DNA from: a virus
Strand: one strand, 5' to 3'
IMG/VR virus record: IMGVR_UViG_3300024348_000044
Span: 1-55,654 of that record
Length of the DNA: 55,654 nucleotides
In this document: positions 33,717 to 42,717 of the stretch, piece by piece
Layout: every line of letters begins with the position of its first letter
Position numbering within the stretch: position 1 is the first letter of the stretch
Notes under the pieces: generated by a model
Database searches by the model: none
Seen by the model: only the letters and a program-made list of their open reading frames with translations
What the model was told of the DNA's origin: nothing
Translations under genes and position numbers: made by a program

Positions 33717-35483
33717 TTATCCGATTACGGTGCCGACAATGCGATCACCAAACCCAGCCCTTCGAGCGCTTTTCCACGCGTCTTGACTGTTTGCTTTTGC
33801 CCAAGTTACGCCGCCGTCTGTGCGCTGTCGTCCCGCAGTCAAGTAGTTGACACCTGAAGGCGGCTGATAGAACAGCGGGTTAAGTTCGTAGTTTGCGGCC
33901 ACGTTCCCCGCCAAGTCTGTCGGCTGGACTGAAGACCCTGTCAGGTTGCCAGCGTTCTGCTCGATGAACGCAGAAGAGTTGAAGCTCGATGTGTCCGTTG
34001 ACCCTGGAGATGTAAGGTTCGCGCCAACGTCCGCGCCAGTCGTTGACTGGACGGACGCCCTCATTGTTGGGGCGGCGGTGAGGCCAGATGTGGCTGAGCC
34101 GCTGGCATCAGGTGCGGCGTTGACACCGCCAGGGCCGCCGTTGCCGTTGCCGTTGCCAGCGTCAGCGCCAGCACGAGAGCTAAAGCCAGATGGTTGCGCG
34201 GCACTTGCGCCTAAAGCTACGGCGTTTGACTCTGGAGTGGAGCCGCCAAAGCTACCGAGCGTCATCGGGCTAGATATATTACCGACCGCATTCTCCGCCA
34301 GTTTACCCGCTACGGTTCCGAGGCCGACACCACCAGCAACGCCCAGCCCTAAAGCCATGTTTGCGTTTGAGCCGTTGTAGGTCGCCTTCGCAATCGCTGG
34401 GACAGCAGCGCTTGCGACACCACTCATCACCAGAGACCCAGCCGCGCGGGACGGATCGAACGACAGCGTGGTTGTCGCTGGGGAATACATGTTGTCGTAA
34501 GGCGTTGTGGAGCTGAGCTGAACGCCGCTTGCCACCGCGCCCAGAGCGGGATTGATTGCGCCAAGGCCAAAGCCAGCAATCGTAGAGCCAATAGCGTTTA
34601 CTGCGCGGCTGCCGCCAGAGCTAAAACCAACATTCCCCGCAGCATCAATTTCCAAGTCTCGACCGCCAATGCCGCCGAGTGTGCCAGTCGCTTTGTTGTA
34701 GCCGCTGGCTAAATTCGCTGCATACTCATCGGCCTTTGTGTTGGTGCCGAGCATGTTCGCGTTGCCAGCAATGTTCGGGGCCATAAGGTTTCCCATAGGG
34801 TCAGCGTAAGAAGAGCCAGGTGCCTTTGATGTTGCGAGCGCACGCCCCAAGTCAACCTGGGCTTTCGCTATTTGCTCTGCTGTCAGGTTGGTGTTTTTGC
34901 CAGTAGCATTGTCAATCAGCGTCTGGTCGACAGTCGGCAGGCGATCCGTTGCCATGTGATAATTGATCTGGTTCCTATTGTCCGCGTATGCTGCGCCAGC
35001 AGGAGTTGCGCCATATTCCATAGCTGCTTTGTTCATGGCAGACTGCGCTGCGGCACTTAGGGGCGAGTAAACTTCATTGGTTTTCGGGTCTGTAACTGTG
35101 TAGTTTGCATACCGATTAGAAGAAGTAATGCCAGCCGCAGACAGCGAGTTTTCAATAAAAGCCTGCCGATCCTGTTCCGCCTGGTGCATTGCCACAAGAT
35201 TGTCAGGCCGACTGATAGGGCGGCTGGATACGGTTGGTGCGCTTGAGCTTAGTGTGGAACGGTCGGAGACGGTTGAAGATACGGAGCCGCTTGAGCTTGC
35301 GCCCTTGCCGCCGCCATCAAACATGTCAGCGACGCTCTCCATAAAGCCAACCTTGCCATCACCGTTTGTGTCTTGGCCCCACCCTTTGGATGGAGCGGTT
35401 CCGCCGTTGCTCGTGCTGGGGTTGGAGCCGAACTCACTGTCAGACCCATTGCCGCCACCGTTAGAACCTCCTTCAGCACACAT
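33717..35483 (-). CDS. Gly/Ala-rich virion protein with EF-hand loop
   Basis: A 588-residue protein starting MCAEGG. Residues 38-49 (DTNGDGKVGFME) match a canonical 12-residue EF-hand calcium loop, with D at 1, N at 3, D at 5 and E at 12. The middle is Gly/Ala-rich with hydrophobic stretches that may be membrane-active (about residues 300-400). The C-terminus, GVNYLTAGRQR followed by RRAGFGDR, resembles the end of the 325-residue protein two genes upstream. Probably a minor virion or ejected protein. Confidence 0.6.
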   Translation of the reverse strand: MCAEGGSNGGGNGSDSEFGSNPSTSNGGTAPSKGWGQDTNGDGKVGFMESVADMFDGGGKGASSSGSVSSTVSDRSTLSSSAPTVSSRPISRPDNLVAMHQAEQDRQAFIENSLSAAGITSSNRYANYTVTDPKTNEVYSPLSAAAQSAMNKAAMEYGATPAGAAYADNRNQINYHMATDRLPTVDQTLIDNATGKNTNLTAEQIAKAQVDLGRALATSKAPGSSYADPMGNLMAPNIAGNANMLGTNTKADEYAANLASGYNKATGTLGGIGGRDLEIDAAGNVGFSSGGSRAVNAIGSTIAGFGLGAINPALGAVASGVQLSSTTPYDNMYSPATTTLSFDPSRAAGSLVMSGVASAAVPAIAKATYNGSNANMALGLGVAGGVGLGTVAGKLAENAVGNISSPMTLGSFGGSTPESNAVALGASAAQPSGFSSRAGADAGNGNGNGGPGGVNAAPDASGSATSGLTAAPTMRASVQSTTGADVGANLTSPGSTDTSSFNSSAFIEQNAGNLTGSSVQPTDLAGNVAANYELNPLFYQPPSGVNYLTAGRQRTDGGVTWAKANSQDAWKSARRAGFGDRIVGTVIG

Positions 35484-35488
35484 TTGAA

Positions 35489-35935
35489 TTAGCTCCTTTT
35501 ATGGAACACATATCCAACGTGTTCGTAGCCAAGACTTTCGCAAAACTTCAGCCAGCGGTCGTCCTTGCCGTTGTTTGACGTTGAGAACGCTATGCACTTC
35601 GGGTTGAACTGCGCGGCCCACGACTCGAAAGACTTGAGCAACTTAATGGCAGCCATGCCGCCGCGAGCAGACTTGCGGACGAAGTAGCCATTCTGGACCG
35701 CGATGTCGTCACCGCCAAAATAATGCTGGTCCATGTGGCCAAAGATCGCGCCGTCGATTGAACCTTTGTTCTCGTAAACAAACCCGCACGAGCCTGTCTT
35801 GTCCACATAGCGCTCAATGTGCATTGAGAGCTTGACGCTGTTGAAGTCGTAGGGGCTGTAAACGCCTTCTTTGTGCATCAAGGCGGCTAGAGATACGACC
35901 TGTGGAATGTCGTCATAACGGATCGGTCGTATCAT
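35489..35935 (-). CDS. GNAT-family N-acetyltransferase
   Basis: A 148-residue acetyltransferase. It begins MIRPIRYDDIPQVVSLA, a typical GNAT beta1-alpha1. YFVRKSARGGMAAIKLL is the acetyl-CoA-binding strand and P-loop-like turn (R-x-x-G-G/A), and the C-terminal SLGYEHVGYVFHK is the usual last strand pair. The ATG at 35935 has GAGG upstream; a GTG at 35947 overlapping the previous stop is possible. Such genes occur among podovirus structural genes and may modify virion or host proteins. Confidence 0.8.
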   Translation of the reverse strand: MIRPIRYDDIPQVVSLAALMHKEGVYSPYDFNSVKLSMHIERYVDKTGSCGFVYENKGSIDGAIFGHMDQHYFGGDDIAVQNGYFVRKSARGGMAAIKLLKSFESWAAQFNPKCIAFSTSNNGKDDRWLKFCESLGYEHVGYVFHKRS

Positions 35936-35943
35936 GTATCGCC

Positions 35944-36921
35944 TCACAAAATCATTCGGCTTCCAAACCCGCCACGGCGGCTGGACATTTCGTTTACCGC
36001 TCGGCTGAACGGGCTGCTTGATGTGTCGTTGACGTATTCCATCTGGCCAGTGTCGCGGTTGCGGACAGCCGATAGGTAATTGATGCCCTGCGGTGTCGTG
36101 GGTGCGATTGGCAGGTCTTGCGGGACAACAGCCGATACATTCGCAGCCTCGTTGGCACCGATGGTGTTCAACACGTCAGGCGCGGTTGAAGTCGGGATGT
36201 TTGTCAACGTGCTGGGCGCATTGGGGTCAAACTGGGGGATGTTTACTTTTGGTGTTGGGGCAAGCGCGTAGCCAACGGTTCCGCCAAGACCAGCGCCAGT
36301 CAGCGCCATCTTGTTGCCGAACATTTCGCTGCCCAAATTGCCAAACGCTTCCCCGACCGTAGAAGACTTGTAAGCCGTAGGGTTTTTGAGCGCGGCCAAC
36401 TGCGTGTCATAAGATTGCTGGTTGATCTTGTTCGCTTCGAGGTCTGCGGTCAGCGCCTTCTGCGCCTGATTATTGGAGAGGTAGTCCCCGAACATGTCGC
36501 CAGCATAGTAGCCAAGTCCAGAGCCGAGGCCCGTGGCGAGTGCTTGCTTGCCTGAAGCCCCAGTCAGCTTGGCAATCGCGGCAGACCCAAGGCCACTGAT
36601 GGCTGCTTGGCCAACTCGATTGTTGGCAAGCCAGTCTACTGTATTAGATAGCCAGTTGAACTGCTGCGCCCCCGTCTTGTCATGGTAGTTGCCATCTTGG
36701 GAACCCACGACATACTGGCTTGGGTTGCCGCCAGCGTCTTTGATTGCTGAAAGCGCAGCCATTGCGATGGTCGGGTATTTTTTCTGGATTTCAACTGGGA
36801 TGACAATCTCCCCAGTCTGGGCGTAGGCGAGCGTGTCGTCACCACCAGTCATATTTGACTGGTGGCGTCTCATTTCGACGAGGCTCTGACGTGTGGGGAT
36901 GCTGTCATATGTTCCAGGCAT
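35944..36921 (-). CDS. Virion-associated protein with GFGSR C-terminus
   Basis: A 325-residue protein. The N-terminal third contains DDTLAYAQTGEIVIP, a motif common in phage minor structural proteins. The middle is Gly/Ala-rich and weakly hydrophobic. The C-terminal GINYLSAVRNRDTG and RRGGFGSR parallel the end of the 588-residue protein. The start overlaps the fiber stop as TAATG. Function unknown. Confidence 0.6.
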   Translation of the reverse strand: MPGTYDSIPTRQSLVEMRRHQSNMTGGDDTLAYAQTGEIVIPVEIQKKYPTIAMAALSAIKDAGGNPSQYVVGSQDGNYHDKTGAQQFNWLSNTVDWLANNRVGQAAISGLGSAAIAKLTGASGKQALATGLGSGLGYYAGDMFGDYLSNNQAQKALTADLEANKINQQSYDTQLAALKNPTAYKSSTVGEAFGNLGSEMFGNKMALTGAGLGGTVGYALAPTPKVNIPQFDPNAPSTLTNIPTSTAPDVLNTIGANEAANVSAVVPQDLPIAPTTPQGINYLSAVRNRDTGQMEYVNDTSSSPFSRAVNEMSSRRGGFGSRMIL

Positions 36922-38765
36922 TAGACGTTCACCGTTGCTGCGGCGAGACCGACCTCTAGGGTCTGTGCGCCTGATGCGTTGGTCGTGACAATCTCGATGC
37001 GGCGGCTTGTTTGAGTCGCGACGATCTCAATCACGGTGTTCAGGTCGTATTGCTGTGCAGTCGTAGTGACAGAATACGTCGGGCCGACAGCCACGCCATC
37101 TACCGAAAGCTGGATCGTGCAAGTCCCCGCATTGAGCTTGAAGGAAATTCCGTCAATGCGGATGGTCTGCTTATAGATACGACTTACAAAGTAGGTCTTG
37201 TTCCCAATCACAGCTTGGCTGTCTTCCCAGACCGACAAGAACGGTATTGTGGTCGTGGAGAAGGTTTCGGGAAGCTGGTTGATCGGCAGCTTGCCAGCCG
37301 TATCGAGGGTGGCCACGCCGTTTGCCGCACCCATGTAGGTCTTTGGGACAAGGGACGAAAAGTCGATGTCGCCATACTCAAGCGCGGTGCCAGTCCCGTT
37401 CACGCGCACATACTGCCCAGCGTTGGACTGGATGAATGTCGGGAGGGAAGACTCAGGCGATGTTTCAAGCCACTGCGTGCCGTCGTAGAACTTCAAAATG
37501 GCAGGGACGCGAGAGATGTCCAGCCACAAGTCTTTGGTCAACGGCGAGGTTGGGGAGTTGGATTGTGCAACAATGTTTGCTTTGTTGCCAAGAGAGCCAG
37601 CCAGGTTGGCGACCTTGGATTGAGGGATTTCATCTTCCTGGATGGAGAGCTTGGCGTAGCGGATGAAGCCTTGAGCGTCGGTGTATTCATCCTCAAACAT
37701 GAGGCCACCGATTGTCTTCAGGGCTTGGTTCTCTACGGTGATGATGGTGATTTTGTCACCGCTGCTCAGACCAGCCTGGTCCAAGAAGGTGATGGTGTTG
37801 GCCGCTGGAGACGTCAGGTAGTCGGCGCTGCCACCGTCTTCTTGAAGGATACCGTTCCGCCACACGAGGATTTTCTCTTCCGCGCTGTGGACAAATGGCA
37901 CCGTCGATGTGGATGCAGTGATCTCGACGTCGTTGCGTCGATAGTTTGTGACCGACTGAGAGCGCACGGAGTAGATGGTGATCTTGTCGCCAAGAGCAAC
38001 CGCGACCGACGCATCGACTGTGATCGTATCTGCCGCTGGGTTGGAGACATATTCAGACGTTCCGACAGAGGTCAGCTCGGACAGCAGGAGGCCGTTCTTG
38101 TAGACCACGACGTCGTCTGTGTCCGCGTCAAACGTATATGGCAAGACGTTTGCGGCTGCGCCAACGGCAGCCATCGTCGGTGTGCCAGTGGCGATTGTGC
38201 CTTGCGCGTTTGCGGGTGCCGAGATTGTGACAGTTGGCGCGGACAGGTAGCCAGAGCCTTGAGATGTGATGGTGACGCTGTCGACTTCGCCATTGGCGTT
38301 GATCGTTGTGACGGCAGTCGGTCTGACGCCATCTGAGTCGTTCGGGGCGCTGAAGGTCACAGTGGGCGCGGAGGCATAAAGCGTGCCGCCAGAAGTTACC
38401 GCGATGGACTCGACGCCTGTCGTGATGACCACGTCTTGGCGGTTATAGAAGAACGGGCCTTCAATCGTGCCAGCATTGGAGCCAGAAGGGCCACGCAGCG
38501 AACCGATGTCGACCAGGTCTTGCCAGCCGACAGCCTCGGATTGATACATGCCAACGCGGAACTGGAGGCCAGACTGAGCGTCAACGCGCATCTGGATCGG
38601 GCCACGGAAGACGCCTTCCTCATTGAACAGGATCGACAAAAGCTCACCAACTGTCTTGTTCCCAAGCTCAGCGGCGTTCGTGTAACGGATCAAGTTTTCA
38701 AATTCGGTGTGGATGTTGCCCGAATTTACATAGTTCTGCGGATGCTGCTGTCTCAGACGGGCCAT
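36921..38765 (-). CDS. Tail fiber protein
   Basis: A 614-residue fiber. Residues about 20-95 form a tail-attachment module also present in the 229-residue protein of 47868-48557. Next come GSGYLSAPTVT-type beta repeats (about 110-195). Two T7 fiber-like repeats follow (VVVYKNGLLL...DKITIYSV and ILVWRNGILQ...DKITIITV, about 205-345). The C-terminal beta part (AANGVATLDTAGKLPINQLP then a sandwich-like end) is common to fiber tips. Likely binds the host surface. Confidence 0.82.
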   Translation of the reverse strand: MARLRQQHPQNYVNSGNIHTEFENLIRYTNAAELGNKTVGELLSILFNEEGVFRGPIQMRVDAQSGLQFRVGMYQSEAVGWQDLVDIGSLRGPSGSNAGTIEGPFFYNRQDVVITTGVESIAVTSGGTLYASAPTVTFSAPNDSDGVRPTAVTTINANGEVDSVTITSQGSGYLSAPTVTISAPANAQGTIATGTPTMAAVGAAANVLPYTFDADTDDVVVYKNGLLLSELTSVGTSEYVSNPAADTITVDASVAVALGDKITIYSVRSQSVTNYRRNDVEITASTSTVPFVHSAEEKILVWRNGILQEDGGSADYLTSPAANTITFLDQAGLSSGDKITIITVENQALKTIGGLMFEDEYTDAQGFIRYAKLSIQEDEIPQSKVANLAGSLGNKANIVAQSNSPTSPLTKDLWLDISRVPAILKFYDGTQWLETSPESSLPTFIQSNAGQYVRVNGTGTALEYGDIDFSSLVPKTYMGAANGVATLDTAGKLPINQLPETFSTTTIPFLSVWEDSQAVIGNKTYFVSRIYKQTIRIDGISFKLNAGTCTIQLSVDGVAVGPTYSVTTTAQQYDLNTVIEIVATQTSRRIEIVTTNASGAQTLEVGLAAATVNV

Positions 38766-38766
38766 C

Positions 38767-40257
38767 TTATGTCCTCACGGTCACGGCAAAGCCGATGATT
38801 TTCAACAAGCCTTTGCCTCGCGTCGTGAAGCGGAATTGCACTCCACGATAGCGATGCTCAAACTTGCGTTCGTATTGTCTTTGTAGGGGAACATCGGGGA
38901 AGTTGTCGTCCGCCCCGCTTGGGTCGATAAGGAACTGCATCGCTGAGAGGTAGCGACCGCGCTCGTCAAACGCCTCGACCTGAAGCTCGCCCTTGCCTGT
39001 TGCTTGAAGGATGAAAGAGTAGCTTTCTTTCGTGTCGTTGATTGCGCCCTGCCATAGAATGGGGGTGCTGATAACCATCTCAGGGCTGAAGCTGGTCTCG
39101 TCCTCAATGCGCTTGCGCTCCCAGATGCCGCCAGGCGTCCCGATGAGGGTTTTGCCGCCAAGCGCGGTGCCGCAAGTTGCGTTAAGAAAGTCGCCAGTCG
39201 ACCACTTGGACTCGCCGCCAGCGACTGGAGACACTGAAAGCGTCAGGCGCTTGGTGATCTTCTCTGAGAGCGGGAAGAAGACATGGTATTGTCCTTCGTC
39301 CTGGTCGTAGTATGCGCTGATCTTTTCGTGGTCAGAAACATTCCGCAACATTGCGCGGTATGTCAGGTCGATCTTATTCGACATGGGGATGTTGTAGATC
39401 GTGATGCCATTCGTCTCGGAGCGGCGGATCGAGTAAATGCCGTCGCGAGAACAGAACAGAAGGTCAGCGCCAGCCTGCACGACAGTGTTGTGTGATATGG
39501 TTCCAACCTTGATGTTGGCTTTGTCGTCGATTTGCCACTGCGTCAGGTCAGGGTGCAGTAGGTAAATTAGGGTTTGGTCGTTTGTGAACACGGCCAAACG
39601 GCTGTTCTCGAAAACACCAATACCTTTGATCTCGTCGGCTGTGCCGATGATGTTGGCGACGTCGATGTCGGCGGCTTTCGTGACTTGCGTGGCGGTCGGC
39701 TCTTCGTCCGCAGTGAAGACGCCTTCATTGTCCACTCGGCTGAAGTCGATGATGGTTCTGCGGCCAGGTGCGCCTGCCGTAGCGAGGCGGCGCTGGATTG
39801 AGGCCACAAAGGCTGGCCGAGGGTCGCTGCCCGCTTTGATTTCTTCCCACGAGAAGCCATCGTATTGATACATGGGATAGTCGCGCGACGCGAAAATAAC
39901 CTTGTTGTTGTAAACCGTAGAGGTCACGACGGCTGACTTTGGGTAAACTTCAGGCAGGATGTGGTCTCGCTCAGACTTGAGGGTGGTCCCACCGCCATCA
40001 ATCTGCGCCCATACGGCCAAGTCGCGGCCAAAGAAGTTGAGGTGCTTGATGTATTTATTGCCTTCAGTCCGAGGCTCAGCGCCTGGGTCGCGCACCAGCG
40101 AGCCGCGCCAGTCAGCAAAGCCATTGCGGATTTCGACCATGTGTTGCTTTTGGCCAGTGTCGAGTGCGCCGACATCACGCGAAGCGTCGATGCCCTGAAA
40201 ATCCTCGTATGGGTAAACCTTGATTTTTACGCCAGATGGAGCTTGTGTCGTCGACAT
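38767..40257 (-). CDS. Tail hub / nozzle protein (P22 gp10 / T7 gp12-like)
   Basis: A 496-residue beta-rich protein. Early segments GIDASRD, then FADWRGSLVRDPG, and repeated blade-like strands (VYNNKVIFAS, RLAVFTNDQTLIYL, LLFCSRDGIYSIRR) fit a beta-propeller tail nozzle. It lies between the adaptor and fiber genes, as in podoviruses. The adaptor gene stop and this start overlap by one base. Confidence 0.75.
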   Translation of the reverse strand: MSTTQAPSGVKIKVYPYEDFQGIDASRDVGALDTGQKQHMVEIRNGFADWRGSLVRDPGAEPRTEGNKYIKHLNFFGRDLAVWAQIDGGGTTLKSERDHILPEVYPKSAVVTSTVYNNKVIFASRDYPMYQYDGFSWEEIKAGSDPRPAFVASIQRRLATAGAPGRRTIIDFSRVDNEGVFTADEEPTATQVTKAADIDVANIIGTADEIKGIGVFENSRLAVFTNDQTLIYLLHPDLTQWQIDDKANIKVGTISHNTVVQAGADLLFCSRDGIYSIRRSETNGITIYNIPMSNKIDLTYRAMLRNVSDHEKISAYYDQDEGQYHVFFPLSEKITKRLTLSVSPVAGGESKWSTGDFLNATCGTALGGKTLIGTPGGIWERKRIEDETSFSPEMVISTPILWQGAINDTKESYSFILQATGKGELQVEAFDERGRYLSAMQFLIDPSGADDNFPDVPLQRQYERKFEHRYRGVQFRFTTRGKGLLKIIGFAVTVRT

Positions 40258-40889
40258 TATGTTCTCCGCGCGTCATATGGCTGCGACCCAGATGGAAGCT
40301 GAGACTTGTCAAACGGGGACATCTCTATTTTCCCAGAGCCGTATTTGCGCTGGTAAAGGACGCGGTTCATCATCTTGAAATACATCGGGCCATAGGCTTC
40401 GATCTTGTTGGATTGCTGCTGCACAGAGTAGTGATAGAGCAAGCCAGACACGATGATGTTGTCTGGGATCGCACGCCATTCGGAGGCGTGAATGTAGTAG
40501 TCTATCTCTGGGTTGTCCCAGTATGGGTGGCCCCGCAAGTCTTCGATGACGAGGTTCGCAAATTCGATGAACATCATCATGACTTCGCCGTCGACCGTGC
40601 CAGGGTGCATGTCCCCGTAGCGGCGCAACGACTGAAGGACCAGCGTCTCCAGAGGGGAGTATGGTGCGCGAATGTGGGGCTGGTTTGAAGAGAAGCGGTT
40701 GCGATGCTCTCGCGCACGCTCGTTGTCGCGCCAAGACGCGTCGGCTTCTTGAGCCACATTGGCGTTGACCGTCGCCTTGAGGTCAATGGCCCCCACGCTT
40801 GAAGAGCCGTCAGCCTCAACGTGACGAGGGTCGTCGTTCTCTGGAAGCTCACCTTCGATGAGGTCATATGTGCGCGGGGGAGTTGCCAT
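40257..40889 (-). CDS. Head-tail adaptor (T7 gp11 / P22 gp4-like)
   Basis: A 210-residue protein. The first 65 residues look disordered. Residues about 75-185 are helical (LETLVLQSLRRYGDMHPG, MMMFIEFANLVIEDL, PDNIIVSGLLYHYS), as in adaptor proteins that ring the portal. Gene order capsid - small protein - adaptor - nozzle supports it. Confidence 0.7.
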   Translation of the reverse strand: MATPPRTYDLIEGELPENDDPRHVEADGSSSVGAIDLKATVNANVAQEADASWRDNERAREHRNRFSSNQPHIRAPYSPLETLVLQSLRRYGDMHPGTVDGEVMMMFIEFANLVIEDLRGHPYWDNPEIDYYIHASEWRAIPDNIIVSGLLYHYSVQQQSNKIEAYGPMYFKMMNRVLYQRKYGSGKIEMSPFDKSQLPSGSQPYDARRT

Positions 40890-40892
40890 GAC

Positions 40893-41180
40893 TTACTTCT
40901 CTTTCTTGATGCGTCCCTTGACGACAAACTCATGAGCAGAGAAGCGCTCGACAAGGTCGACGGGGACAGACCAGATCAGATGCTCGCGCTTTTCATCCCA
41001 GAACGGGCTTATGCGCGTTCCAACCACGATAATGTCAAAGCGAACGGTCTCTTCTTCGCTCGACACGAACAAGATGTGGCCAGAGCGCTTCGGCGTCGCG
41101 GCAGCCACGTCGTCGGCAGTCTCTGCCTTGACGGATCGAACCGCCTTTTGCCTTACAGCGTTACGGTCAGTTGACGTCAT
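40893..41180 (-). CDS. Small protein next to capsid gene
   Basis: A 95-residue protein. A beta segment is seen (GHILFVSSEEETVRFDIIVVG) and a basic end (KGRIKKEK). It lies after the capsid terminator, so it starts the tail transcription unit. It may be a head-completion or decoration protein; family not identified. Confidence 0.6.
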   Translation of the reverse strand: MTSTDRNAVRQKAVRSVKAETADDVAAATPKRSGHILFVSSEEETVRFDIIVVGTRISPFWDEKREHLIWSVPVDLVERFSAHEFVVKGRIKKEK

Positions 41181-41195
41181 GTCTAGTCTCCAGAA

Positions 41196-41224
41196 AACGA
41201 AAGGGGCGGGATTGCTCCCGCCCC
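41196..41224 (-). terminator. Rho-independent terminator after capsid gene
   Basis: GGGGCGGG (41203-41210) and CCCGCCCC (41217-41224) form a perfect 8-bp GC stem with a six-base loop. On the minus strand it is followed by TTTCGTTTTC. Confidence 0.9.
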
Positions 41225-41258
41225 AGTCTATGCTCTTGGGATGTCGTGGGTCGTCCTC

Positions 41259-42440
41259 TTAGGAGACCGCCGACCAGCCCTTGATGCGGTGGTGGACTTT
41301 GGCTTGGGTCATTTCGAGACCAGCTTCAGTCTGATACATGTGCTTCACGCCGTCGAAGTCGGGTGCTTCGATGTTGCGGATCAGCGAAGTATCGCGGCCT
41401 TGCATGTGGCGATACTTCAGCTCAGCCATATCGAGGACGATCATCTCTTCTGCCATGCCAGGCACCTGACGGAACATCGGGTGCATCATCACCAGCAGGT
41501 CGCCTGCGTAGGTGGTGTAGCGCGACAGCGAAACGCCGTAGGCGTTGTCGATCTGGGTGGGCTGCCAGCGGTTCTTGCCGATTTCCATCATGTTGGAAAT
41601 TACGCGAGGGCCACAGAAAGCCACCTTCTCGGCAGAGCCGTAAGCGAAGATGTCTTCGATCAACAGACGGTCGAACTCTTTCTCGGTGATGACGTTTGCC
41701 GAAGCACCGTAGCTTGCGCCGTCGGTGACGTTCGGGATCATCGAGGTCAGACCGCCAGTGTAGCGAGTCGGAGCCGAGGTAGCCGCATTGGCTTCGTGAC
41801 GACGACCGAAGAAGAACGCCCGCTCGATGTCCGACATGTGCAGCTTGAGAGCTTTGGTAAGCTGCTCTTGCTCTTTGTCGCCAGTGCGAAGGAAGGTGTT
41901 CTGCAAGGTGCCGCTCACGGAGACCGACGTCTTGAAGATTTGGGTGAAGTTGTAGTCAGTGGTCGGATCGAACGAGATCGCGGTGGGCGAAGAGCCACCT
42001 TCCGACGATGCAAAACCTGCAATGATGAGGTTTGCGTTGTCAGCAATCTGGTGCGACGTGCCACCAATGTTGCGCTCGACAGTCAGGGTGTGCGTAGAAG
42101 GGTTGGCGTCAGCGGTTGCCCGCATCATCTCGCCAGTCTCTACGTTCACAAGGATCGCACCAGCGACCACAAAGCCTTCATCATCCGAGGCGTCAACCAC
42201 GATGGAAGCAGTCGAAGTCGATGCAACAGCACCGTTTACCGACAGCTTACGATCAGGAAGTTCGTCGCGGAAGTGGTTGAACTTGGGGTCATCGGTGGAT
42301 TCAGACGAAGCCATCGAGAGGAGAGCTTGCAGCGGTGCGGTGCCGTTAGGCTCCATCAGCGTGAAAAGCTCGCGGTAGTTTGTGGGGCGGAAGTCAGTGT
42401 TAAACTGACCAGTCCCACGAAGACCAGTGATAGCAGCCAT
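41259..42440 (-). CDS. Major capsid protein (SU10/DUF5309-like)
   Basis: A 393-residue HK97-fold candidate. The N-terminal region (GTGQFNTDF then YRELFTLMEPNGTAPLQALL) matches the DUF5309 group of phage capsid proteins. A beta-rich insert covers about residues 75-150, and the rest includes DYNFTQIFK, GRRHEAN and GSAEKVAFCGPRVIS. GGAG sits before the ATG. It is a single gene bounded by terminators on both sides, consistent with high separate expression. Confidence 0.85.
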   Translation of the reverse strand: MAAITGLRGTGQFNTDFRPTNYRELFTLMEPNGTAPLQALLSMASSESTDDPKFNHFRDELPDRKLSVNGAVASTSTASIVVDASDDEGFVVAGAILVNVETGEMMRATADANPSTHTLTVERNIGGTSHQIADNANLIIAGFASSEGGSSPTAISFDPTTDYNFTQIFKTSVSVSGTLQNTFLRTGDKEQEQLTKALKLHMSDIERAFFFGRRHEANAATSAPTRYTGGLTSMIPNVTDGASYGASANVITEKEFDRLLIEDIFAYGSAEKVAFCGPRVISNMMEIGKNRWQPTQIDNAYGVSLSRYTTYAGDLLVMMHPMFRQVPGMAEEMIVLDMAELKYRHMQGRDTSLIRNIEAPDFDGVKHMYQTEAGLEMTQAKVHHRIKGWSAVS

Positions 42441-42458
42441 GATGTTTCTCCTTTGGCG

Positions 42459-42557
42459 CTAGGTGTCCGTGTTGAGGGCAGTCACTTGTCCTCTGGCTTT
42501 CCATCCTAAGAAGACTTGTTCGTTGCCGTGGGTGACTTCATGGGGCCGTAGCGCCAT
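42459..42557 (-). CDS. Possible 32-residue leader ORF before capsid gene
   Basis: ATG at 42557 gives a short frame, MALRPHEVTHGNEQVF and on, ending 18 bp before the capsid start. The ribosome site (AAGG, only 3-4 bases away) is weak. It lies between the scaffold terminator and the capsid gene and could be an untranslated leader. Confidence 0.25.
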   Translation of the reverse strand: MALRPHEVTHGNEQVFLGWKARGQVTALNTDT

Positions 42558-42608
42558 CACCTTGAGGGCCAGTTTGCACTCTGCTTGCGGCGTCTGTCGT
42601 CCACACAA

Positions 42609-42647
42609 TAAAAAATGGCGCACACCAGGGAGGATTGGTGTGCGCCA
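42609..42647 (-). terminator. Rho-independent terminator between scaffold and capsid genes
   Basis: TGGCGCACACCA (42616-42627) pairs with TGGTGTGCGCCA (42636-42647), a perfect 12-bp stem with an eight-base loop. On the minus strand it is followed by TTTTTTATTG. A strong terminator. Confidence 0.93.
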
Positions 42648-42717
42648 AAGGTGGGCAGTCATGGCGGGAGTGGCCTGACTGGTTTATATTTTACACGCCA
42701 AAATGGCGGCGTCGTCC

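Noticed and set aside
37011-38336. 441-codon plus-strand frame opposite the fiber gene
   Set aside because: Antisense of a clear fiber gene; composition not protein-like.
41241-42509. 422-codon plus-strand frame opposite the capsid gene
   Set aside because: Antisense of the capsid gene and its terminator.
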